DNA of 15,869 nucleotides, taken from positions 1 to 15,869 of the forward strand of contig CAKSAY010000016.1 in the NCBI GenBank assembly GCA_934438055.1. Direction: 5' to 3'. The first letter of the stretch is position 1. Each line of letters opens with the position of its first letter. Source of the stretch: an uncultured Oscillospiraceae bacterium. GTDB lineage: Bacteria > Bacillota > Clostridia > Oscillospirales > Ruminococcaceae. The notes below the pieces were generated by a model. That model saw only the letters and a program-made list of their open reading frames with translations. It did not search any database and was not told the origin of the DNA. Of the stretch, positions 7,433 to 13,247 are shown in pieces. A program made the position numbers and the translations under genes.

Positions 7433-7492
7433 CTATTTTACCTCAGTATTCATAGTTTAGGGTCCAAAAATCGACAATCCCTTATTTCATAT

Positions 7493-7501
7493 ATTATAAC
7501 A
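7493..7501 (-). promoter_or_regulatory. Extended -10 promoter of the Spo0A-like gene, with a 0A-box-like site
   Basis: On the minus strand the sequence reads TGTTATAAT, a perfect -10 (7493-7498) with an extended TGn element; the -35 is weak. Transcription should start near 7486. Just inside the transcript, 7470-7476 reads TGTCGAT on the minus strand, one base from the Spo0A-box consensus TGTCGAA. This could let Spo0A or its relative control the gene, but a single 6-of-7 match is weak evidence. Confidence 0.6.
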
Positions 7502-7660
7502 TAGGTTGCCCTTAAAAATAAAGGCGTATTTTCGTAAATTCTTCGATAAAATATAAAGATTTTCCAAAAAACCAGTTTATTTTGACTATTTGCGCATAAG
7601 AGATCATTAGCATCGGAGATGATTTGACGATCGTTTTAGCAGAACCAAGTGCGTAGTTTA

Positions 7661-7698
7661 TTTATAAATAAAACCTCTGTCATATGTTACGACAGAGG
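7661..7698 (-). terminator. Intrinsic terminator of spo0A
   Basis: CCTCTGTC (7674-7681) pairs perfectly with GACAGAGG (7691-7698) around a 9-base loop. On the minus strand it is followed by TTTTATTTAT. It lies 10 bases after the spo0A stop codon and separates spo0A from the second copy. Confidence 0.88.
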
Positions 7699-7708
7699 CA
7701 TTTTAATA

Positions 7709-8512
7709 TTAAACTCCCACAGCTACACTTTCTTGATTTTTCATTTGTAGACGGAGCTTATCGGCAATCATTGCAATAAATTCAGAGTTGGTTGGCTTAC
7801 CGCGTCCATTATGTATAGTATAGCCAAAGTATGCGTTTAATGTGTCGACATCGCCGCGATCCCAAGCGACTTCGATGGCATGACGAATGGCGCGTTCTAC
7901 ACGAGAAGATGTGGTTTGAAACTTTTTCGCCACTGTTGGATATAAAATTTTAGTTACTGAATTGATTAAGTCATTGTCTTGAATGCAGAGCATAATTGCT
8001 TCTCTTAGATAATGATAGCCTTTAATGTGGGCAGGAACGCCAATTTGATGAATTACTTCGGTTACAAGCAACTCAATATCATTAGACATTTTCGGCATCT
8101 TTGCAAAAGCAGATACCTGTTTTGGCTCCTGAAAACTGGTCTTTTGCGTTAAGTCTAGAATCACCTCTGCCATCATGTGCATGTCAAAGGGCTTGAGTAT
8201 AAAATAAGAAGCGCCGTTGGTCATAATTTCTTTTTCTAACAACTCATTGTTATAGGAGGTGGTTACGATAAATAGAGGGCAGTAGTTTCCGGATTTTTTT
8301 ATCGTCTTCATGATACCAATTGCATCCATTTTAGCGAGAAATGTATCCATAATCACTACGTCCGGGTGTTCGGACTGAATCCGTTTTAAAATTTCGTCTC
8401 CATCCTTGGCTGTGGTTATTGCTTCTACATTTTTTTCCCCTAAAACTCTACAAAACATTTGTCCATATTCTACGCTATCATCACCAATTAACACTGTTGT
8501 CTTTTCTTTCAT
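7709..8512 (-). CDS. spo0A: Sporulation master regulator Spo0A
   Basis: Spo0A is the phosphorelay-activated transcription factor that commits cells to sporulation. From the ATG at 8512 it is 267 residues, the same length as the Bacillus protein. The receiver has D11/D12, phospho-acceptor D56 (VVIMDTF), T84/T85 and K107 (FILKPFD). The C-terminal domain carries VPAHIKGYHYLREAI (159-173), the recognition helix SRVERAIRHAIEVAW (203-217) and PTNSEFIAMIADKLRL (240-255), all near-identical to the family. GGAGG (8521-8525) lies 8 bases upstream of this ATG, so the longer frame starting at 8527 is rejected. Unlike many receivers, both Spo0A proteins here lack the proline four residues after the phospho-aspartate. 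Upstream lies an M23 peptidase instead of the usual spoIVB. Confidence 0.97.
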   Translation of the reverse strand: MKEKTTVLIGDDSVEYGQMFCRVLGEKNVEAITTAKDGDEILKRIQSEHPDVVIMDTFLAKMDAIGIMKTIKKSGNYCPLFIVTTSYNNELLEKEIMTNGASYFILKPFDMHMMAEVILDLTQKTSFQEPKQVSAFAKMPKMSNDIELLVTEVIHQIGVPAHIKGYHYLREAIMLCIQDNDLINSVTKILYPTVAKKFQTTSSRVERAIRHAIEVAWDRGDVDTLNAYFGYTIHNGRGKPTNSEFIAMIADKLRLQMKNQESVAVGV

Positions 8513-8603
8513 AAAGCGCACCTCCATTAAAAATTATACTATTTGTTTATTACTGTAAATAGATTACCATATTTTGTAAATATTTGCAAGCATTAATTAC
8601 CAA

Positions 8604-8625
8604 CTTTTGGTACCAAAAGATTATA
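8604..8625 (-). promoter_or_regulatory. Candidate spo0A promoter with a palindromic operator
   Basis: A minus-strand TATAAT (8620-8625) sits directly beside the perfect 16-bp palindrome CTTTTGGTACCAAAAG (8604-8619), which would cover the transcription start. Related half-sites TTGGTA/TACCAA occur at 8598-8603 and 8678-8683. The -35 is poor (GTGAAT at 16 bases), as expected of a promoter needing an activator or an alternative sigma factor. The palindrome is certain; its role as an operator is inferred. Confidence 0.5.
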
Positions 8626-8746
8626 TTTGTAATTTTATACAATTCACTGAAACAAGGAATAAAAAAACTGGCAAAAATTGGTATATCTATTTCGGCGCCA
8701 TTCATATATGTATAAAAGAGTCGATGCAAGCTCCCAGATGCTTTTT

Positions 8747-10528
8747 TTAAAAATCTACATATTTTTTAGGATCCTGTTTTGTTCCATTCACTCTTACTTC
8801 AAAATGCAAATGGTTTCCTGTCGAGTTTCCGGTGCTTCCTACTAACCCTAAAGTTTGTCCTTGTGCAACGCTTTGCCCTACGGATACGTTGATTTGCGAC
8901 ATGTGCGCATAAAGTGTTTGTATACCATCTCCATGATCGACAATTACACATTGACCATACGAAGAAAACCAATTTGCTAAAATTACCTTTCCGGAGGCTG
9001 CTGCATGAATAGCCGTTCCGCGTGGAGCTGCAATATCTACTGCTCCATGGCTGCTGCTATAATCACAGCTAATATATCCTGTGTTTAATGGACGGATCAT
9101 AGAAATCTTTTTGCCGGATCCTTTCGACGCCTTGGCAGGACTATTACAACTTGGCGCTTTTGTTCCAACATTTATTATTTGCGGAACTGCCGGTTGCAAT
9201 TGCTGGGAGTTGATAACCGTTCTTGAAGCTTCTGCTCCATTTACTACCTGTAAATCCGCTGTTACCAGATTTTTTCCCTCCTGGCCCTGTTGTGTGACGA
9301 CCGACGTTCCAACATCTAAATTTGGATCTTCTTGTGAGAGTTGTTCATAAGGCACAGCCTCTTCATATTGGACTTCTTTGGTTCCAGCAACATCTAATAG
9401 TGGCTGTGAATTAGACATTAACAGCGTTTGACCCGGCATAATGCTTTCGTCTACAAGCCCCGGGTTTAGCGTCTTAATTTGCTCATATGAAATGCCGTTT
9501 TTTTCAGCAATTGAATTTAATGTGTCGCCGTCTTGCACCTGATATACCTTTTGCTCTTGGGTATTTGAGTGAAGCAAATCATTCATCTCATCCTGCGATT
9601 CTATACTCGATGTAAAATAAATACCATCTTGCAGGACAACGTCGTTCATAAATGTGGGGTTTACTGTTTGTGTCTGCACGGTATAATCAGATAGAATTTG
9701 GTGTAAATTATTTTCAATAGATGTTTTATCGGTCACGGCGCCGTAAAACTGACCGTCAATATATAAACCGGTTGCAGGTTGAATATCTGCTGAACTTTTC
9801 TCCAGCAGGGTGTTTGAAAGTTCGTTTTCGTTTGAAAGCTGACCATCGTCTTTTACCTGAGAAAGAGAAAATGAGGGCTTAAGTTGCTCAAGAGCTGCCA
9901 TATCCTGCTGTGTTTGTTCAGAGTCATTATAAACCAATTGTCCTTCTATTTGTTCCCGTGCCTTTTCGTAGATTGCGCTATTGTCAACATAGGCAATTAC
10001 TTGGTTGTTTTGCTCTAAGGCAATGGCATAGTCAGTTGAAACAAAGCTATATACGATGATTCCAAATATAAAAATGCTCAATGCCGGAACAACGTAGTTG
10101 AGAATTTTGTAAATAGGGGATTTGCCGTTTGAAAAACCACGTTTTATTCGTGAGCACTTGTTTTTAAAACCATTGATTTCTTTTAATTCTTTTAACAGCG
10201 CTTTGGTTCTGGAAAGGGTTAGCGATAAACCGTTTTTAACCCGTTTAAAATGAAAATGAAATGTGTCCAGCGTACTCTTGAGATGAATCGTACCTTTCTT
10301 GTGTAGTCTTTTAAAGGGACGTTTCGCCCGGCGCACAAGACTCTGAAAGACGCTGCTCCACAATTGAATAACAGCGAACCCAATTTGGCAGAAAATTTGA
10401 AAAAATAAAAGATAGGTTCGTTTTAGAAATCTTAAGATAATATTTTCTTTTAGAGTTTGATACGTTAATGAAAATGATTTATTTTCTTCTGTTAATTTTT
10501 TTTGCTTGCTTTTATGCGGCAAGGACAT
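8747..10528 (-). CDS. Membrane-anchored LysM-G5-M23 endopeptidase
   Basis: The 593-residue protein has a basic cytoplasmic N-terminus, which includes a hydrophobic patch at about 38-60, and a clear membrane helix at 143-163. An extracytoplasmic region follows, with a LysM peptidoglycan-binding domain (328-371), a G5 domain (about 381-455) and a C-terminal M23/LytM peptidase (about 480-590). The zinc and catalytic residues are intact: H494 and D498 in HGAVDIAAP, H542 in LYAHMS, and H573/H575 in NHLHFEV. It should therefore cut peptide cross-links in the wall, unlike degenerate LytM factors. I chose the ATG at 10528 because AGGAG (10536-10540) lies 7 bases upstream; the ATG at 10552 has no such site. 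The gene precedes spo0A on the same strand, and no terminator is obvious between them, so read-through is possible. A sporulation role is inferred from position only. Confidence 0.9.
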   Translation of the reverse strand: MSLPHKSKQKKLTEENKSFSLTYQTLKENIILRFLKRTYLLFFQIFCQIGFAVIQLWSSVFQSLVRRAKRPFKRLHKKGTIHLKSTLDTFHFHFKRVKNGLSLTLSRTKALLKELKEINGFKNKCSRIKRGFSNGKSPIYKILNYVVPALSIFIFGIIVYSFVSTDYAIALEQNNQVIAYVDNSAIYEKAREQIEGQLVYNDSEQTQQDMAALEQLKPSFSLSQVKDDGQLSNENELSNTLLEKSSADIQPATGLYIDGQFYGAVTDKTSIENNLHQILSDYTVQTQTVNPTFMNDVVLQDGIYFTSSIESQDEMNDLLHSNTQEQKVYQVQDGDTLNSIAEKNGISYEQIKTLNPGLVDESIMPGQTLLMSNSQPLLDVAGTKEVQYEEAVPYEQLSQEDPNLDVGTSVVTQQGQEGKNLVTADLQVVNGAEASRTVINSQQLQPAVPQIINVGTKAPSCNSPAKASKGSGKKISMIRPLNTGYISCDYSSSHGAVDIAAPRGTAIHAAASGKVILANWFSSYGQCVIVDHGDGIQTLYAHMSQINVSVGQSVAQGQTLGLVGSTGNSTGNHLHFEVRVNGTKQDPKKYVDF

Positions 10529-10744
10529 AGAATCTCTCCTTGAAATAGCCAATATTCATTTGAACTTTTTCATTTGTTTTTTAGTTTATCTCTGTAAAAT
10601 ATATTTTGTATTTAAATGTAGCGGGTTTTATATATAAGCAATTCCTAAATAATAGAAATCTTCTGAAGTGTGACGTGCAAAAAAATATACATTTTGTAGA
10701 ATTATAGGCTAATAATACAGATTATGTAATCTTATGATATCTCC

Positions 10745-10772
10745 ATTATACATAATCAGTCTAAAAATTCAA
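10745..10772 (-). promoter_or_regulatory. Predicted promoter of the M23 peptidase gene, flanked by an inverted repeat
   Basis: On the minus strand TTGAAT (10767-10772) and TATAAT (10745-10750) are 16 bases apart. The start site would be near 10738, giving a leader of about 210 bases. The -10 overlaps one arm of a long inverted repeat: ACAGATTATGTA (10717-10728, read on plus) and TACATAATCAGT (10749-10760) match at 11 of 12 positions. A second, smaller palindrome, AGATTA-TG-TAATCT (10719-10732), overlaps the other arm. This is a plausible operator. Confidence 0.5.
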
Positions 10773-10811
10773 CTGGAAATAAGATAAAATAACAATTTTT
10801 TGTATATATGC

Positions 10812-10845
10812 ACAAACAACATCTTATATTCAAGATGTTGTTTGT
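10812..10845 (-). terminator. Strong hairpin just after luxS
   Basis: A perfect 14-bp stem (10812-10825 with 10832-10845, core CAACATCTT/AAGATGTTG) with a 6-base loop lies 6 bases after the luxS stop codon. On the minus strand it is not followed by a clean T-run, so it may terminate poorly or mainly protect the mRNA 3' end. Confidence 0.65.
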
Positions 10846-10851
10846 ACGATT

Positions 10852-11310
10852 TTATTTATTGTACTGTAGCATTTCTACTGTATAATCCTTTATCTTTGCA
10901 ACAAGAGGGCGGACTGCATTCTTTGCTTTTTCTAAGTCATGCTCTAGATAGTTTCCACACTCGACTTTGCTGGCCCCCGGAATTTCACCTTCATAATTCA
11001 ATATAAACTGCATACTTTCCTGAATAATTTCGATGGCTTTGTCGTGCGGCAAATTTCGTGTTAATAAATAAAATCCTGTTCGACACCCCATAGGACCTAT
11101 ATAGAGTATATTCTTCTCATATTTCGTATTTCTGGCATAGGTGGCGAAAAGATGCTCTATGGTGTGCATTGCAGCAGGTTCCATATAACATCCTGCATTT
11201 GGAATGGTCATTCTCACGTCATATGTGACGACATCATCGTCAATGCGTGAAATATAAATTCCGATATCTAATTTTGTATGATCTACTTGAAAACTTGCAA
11301 TCTTTTTCAA
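10852..11310 (-). CDS. luxS: S-ribosylhomocysteine lyase LuxS
   Basis: LuxS splits S-ribosylhomocysteine into homocysteine and DPD, the precursor of autoinducer 2, in the activated methyl cycle. The 152-residue length is normal. The metal ligands H49 and H53 (HTIEH, with catalytic E52) and C118 (ECGNYLEHDL) are present, as is the catalytic C76 in GPMGCRTGFY. The start codon is TTG: GAGG (11318-11321) lies 7 bases upstream, and MKKIASFQVDH is a normal LuxS N-terminus. The TTG overlaps the stop codon of the upstream gene (TTGA), so the two are translationally coupled. A near-consensus Fur box lies at the presumed operon promoter, notable because LuxS itself uses Fe2+ or a related metal. Confidence 0.97.
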   Translation of the reverse strand: MKKIASFQVDHTKLDIGIYISRIDDDVVTYDVRMTIPNAGCYMEPAAMHTIEHLFATYARNTKYEKNILYIGPMGCRTGFYLLTRNLPHDKAIEIIQESMQFILNYEGEIPGASKVECGNYLEHDLEKAKNAVRPLVAKIKDYTVEMLQYNK

Positions 11311-11834
11311 TGTGTTTCCTCACTTTCTATATTTGCATTATTATTTGATGTTATTATTTTTTCCAGAAGAGTTTGTAAACGATAGTTGGGTGTTAAAATA
11401 AGAAGATACTCATCTTCTTGCTTTGTGAAAACAAGATAGCAGTTGTTTTCATTCTGCTCGCAAGCGCTTGCGTTAATGACAGAACGGTAGTTTTCTAAGG
11501 AGGGGGGAGGCGTATTGGTCATTTTTGTAATGCTGTTAATAGATGCTTCGCAGAGCAGGGTTGGGTTTCGCCGTCCCTCAGTTTGAACGACAGTGAAAAA
11601 ACCGTCAGCAATTTGATAAGTATACATTAAACTGTATTGCTTGATGGTGCGATATAAAAAATAGACAATTGCTATTGCGGCCGCATATCCAAGAATTGAA
11701 AGAATACCGAGGTTTGTAGAAAAAAGATAGGCGACAAAGAAAAGAACAAAGCCCCCTAAGACCAAGACGGCCTCTTTTCTCTTTTCCTTTGCCGTTACCT
11801 CTTTTTTGACTGTCTGTCGGGCTGCATCTAACAT
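11307..11834 (-). CDS. Unknown two-helix membrane protein, translationally coupled to luxS
   Basis: I do not recognise this 175-residue protein. It has a charged N-terminus (1-21), two adjacent membrane helices (about 22-40 and 44-63) with a short turn, then a cytoplasmic or external domain of about 110 residues rich in beta-strand patterns (YTYQIADGFFTVVQ, NCYLVF, EYLLILTPNY). This layout resembles small membrane proteins with a PH-like domain, but no motif proves that. AGGAG (11843-11847) lies 8 bases before the ATG. Its stop codon overlaps the luxS TTG start, which implies co-translation, so a link to AI-2, methyl-cycle or metal physiology is possible but unproven. It is the first gene after a Fur-box promoter. 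Confidence 0.8.
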   Translation of the reverse strand: MLDAARQTVKKEVTAKEKRKEAVLVLGGFVLFFVAYLFSTNLGILSILGYAAAIAIVYFLYRTIKQYSLMYTYQIADGFFTVVQTEGRRNPTLLCEASINSITKMTNTPPPSLENYRSVINASACEQNENNCYLVFTKQEDEYLLILTPNYRLQTLLEKIITSNNNANIESEETH

Positions 11835-11866
11835 TCTTTATGCTCCTGTTCTTTCATTACAAGTCT

Positions 11867-11943
11867 TGCCATATCCCGGAATGTTTTGGCAGAGGAACAC
11901 AACGGGCGTCAAAAGATTGCTCAGTGTCATATCTTATTCCGGG
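11867..11943 (-). promoter_or_regulatory. Possible pseudoknotted leader RNA of the luxS operon
   Basis: In the roughly 138-base untranslated leader (minus strand), CCCGGAAT (11943-11936) can pair perfectly with ATTCCGGG (11882-11875). That second arm sits in the 15-base loop of a hairpin formed by TGCCA (11891-11887) and TGGCA (11871-11867). Together they make a pseudoknot-like fold. I recognise no known riboswitch consensus, and there is no U-run. Confidence 0.35.
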
Positions 11944-11958
11944 GAGGTAGCATCTTAA

Positions 11959-11987
11959 CTTTATGATTATCATTTTCAAGTATAACA
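11959..11987 (-). promoter_or_regulatory. Promoter of the luxS operon overlapped by a Fur box
   Basis: On the minus strand TGTTATACT (11979-11987) is an extended -10 element with one mismatch; the -35 is weak. Immediately downstream, 11959-11977 matches the 19-base Fur consensus GATAATGATAATCATTATC at 15 positions, including an unbroken central run of 11. The predicted start site (about 11972) lies inside the box, the classic position for repression by iron-loaded Fur. Confidence 0.65.
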
Positions 11988-12016
11988 TAAAATAGGGAGA
12001 TGTGCAATTATTAGGC

Positions 12017-12045
12017 TTGATTAATTTCTTTGTTTTTGCTATAAT
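12017..12045 (+). promoter_or_regulatory. Sigma-A promoter of pheST
   Basis: TTGATT (12017-12022) and TATAAT (12040-12045) are 17 bases apart, and TGC before the -10 makes it an extended -10. The start site near 12052 gives a 150-base leader. Confidence 0.82.
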
Positions 12046-12140
12046 TTATTAGAAAGAAATAGAAAAATAATTCTTTGAATTGATTCATAATAGACATATT
12101 GAGTGGACTGTCGGACGTTTTTGTTTTGGCATTCAGAGCG

Positions 12141-12173
12141 GCTTCGTCTTTTATGACGAAGCATTTTCTTTTT
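12141..12173 (+). terminator. Attenuator-type terminator in the pheS leader
   Basis: GCTTCGTC (12141-12148) pairs perfectly with GACGAAGC (12155-12162) around a 6-base loop, followed by a T-rich run (12164-12173). It lies between promoter and gene, so it must be conditional. The frame running through it is rich in Phe codons: six in 18 codons, including TTC and TTT within the hairpin. No T-box consensus is present. Confidence 0.7.
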
Positions 12174-12202
12174 CAATTCTAGGAATTAAGGAGGAATGGG
12201 CA

Positions 12203-13222
12203 ATGAGAGAGGCGCTGGAATTGTTGCAGAAAGAAGCGCTTTCCCAAATTCAACAATGCCAATCGGCAGATGAATTGGATAGGCTTCGTGTGTCTTATTT
12301 GGGAAAGAAAGGACGACTTACTGAGATTTTAAAACAAATGGGAAAACTTCCTGCACAGCAAAGGCCGGAAATTGGAAAGCTTGCCAATGCTGTTCGGGAG
12401 ACGGTTGAGCAATTGATTGCACAAGCCGGTCTGCAATTAAAACAAAATGATTTGAAAAAGCGTCTTGAGGAGGAAAAACTGGATATCACCCTTCCCGGCG
12501 AGACGTTTTCTTTGGGCCACCGTCATCCGATTTCTTCGGTTTTAAGAGAAATTAAGGAGATTTTTTTAGGGATGGGCTTTGAGATTGCCGAGGGCCCGGA
12601 AGTGGAGACAGATTATTATAACTTTGAGGCTTTAAATCTTCCGGAAAATCATCCGGCGCGTGATACGCAGGATACGTTTTATATTACGGATAATGTTCTG
12701 CTAAGAACACAGACTTCTCCGGTTCAAATTCGTGTTATGGAAGATAAGGAGCCACCTCTTAGAATGATTTCCCCGGGGCGTGTTTATCGAGCTGATACGG
12801 TTGACGCAACGCATTCTCCTATTTTTCATCAGATTGAGGGATTGGTGGTAGACAAGGGTGTTACTATGGCGGATTTGAAGGGAACACTTGAGGTGTTTGT
12901 CAAAAAACTCTATGGGCAGGACGTTGTGGTGCGTTTTCGTCCGCATCACTTTCCTTTCACTGAACCCTCCGCTGAGTTGGATATACAATGTTTTTCTTGT
13001 CATGGAAAGGGCTGCCGGCTCTGCAAAGGTGAGGGCTTTATTGAAATTTTAGGCTGTGGCATGGTTCATCCAAAGGTTTTGCGTGGATGTAATATTGACC
13101 CTGAGGTTTATAGCGGTTTTGCTTTCGGCATGGGGCTGGAAAGAATCGTGATGCGCCGCTATAATATTGACGATTTGCGCTTGTTTTATGAAAATGACTT
13201 GCGGTTTTTGTCGCAATTTTAG
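12203..13222 (+). CDS. pheS: Phenylalanyl-tRNA synthetase alpha subunit
   Basis: PheS is the catalytic alpha subunit of the (alpha-beta)2 enzyme that charges tRNA-Phe. From the ATG at 12203 it has 339 residues, the normal size. An N-terminal coiled coil (1-90) precedes the class II catalytic core: motif 2 around GRVYRADTVDATHSP (192-206), FHQIEGL (208-214), RPHHFPFTEPS (246-256) and motif 3 GFAFGMGLERIVM (305-317). A cysteine cluster (C263, C266, C271, C274) is usual for the bacterial family. AAGGAGG (12188-12194) lies 8 bases before this ATG. The longer frame from 12080 runs back through the attenuator without a ribosome binding site and is rejected. pheT follows after 25 bases. Confidence 0.97.
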   Translation: MREALELLQKEALSQIQQCQSADELDRLRVSYLGKKGRLTEILKQMGKLPAQQRPEIGKLANAVRETVEQLIAQAGLQLKQNDLKKRLEEEKLDITLPGETFSLGHRHPISSVLREIKEIFLGMGFEIAEGPEVETDYYNFEALNLPENHPARDTQDTFYITDNVLLRTQTSPVQIRVMEDKEPPLRMISPGRVYRADTVDATHSPIFHQIEGLVVDKGVTMADLKGTLEVFVKKLYGQDVVVRFRPHHFPFTEPSAELDIQCFSCHGKGCRLCKGEGFIEILGCGMVHPKVLRGCNIDPEVYSGFAFGMGLERIVMRRYNIDDLRLFYENDLRFLSQF

Positions 13223-13247
13223 CTTTGAGTAGGAGAGGAGAACTGCC

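Noticed and set aside
8513..8527. Longer Spo0A beginning at the ATG at 8527
   Set aside because: The GGAGG that drives translation lies inside this extension; the ATG at 8512 gives the family's 267-residue length.
8533..8559. Alternative spo0A promoter (TTTACA, TATAAT)
   Set aside because: The spacing is only 15 bases and the start site would fall on the ribosome binding site.
10529..10552. Longer M23 peptidase beginning at 10552
   Set aside because: AAGGAGAG lies between the two ATGs and fits only the downstream start.
12080..12202. N-terminal extension of PheS
   Set aside because: The start at 12203 has a perfect AAGGAGG at 8 bases and gives a normal PheS N-terminus; the extension starts at TTG without a ribosome binding site.
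12052..12202. T-box riboswitch before pheS
   Set aside because: Only about 150 bases of leader, with no T-box consensus and no specifier-loop landmarks.
12701..13003. Minus-strand frames inside pheS and pheT, including 13281-13709
   Set aside because: They are shadows of well-supported genes and have no motifs or start signals of their own.
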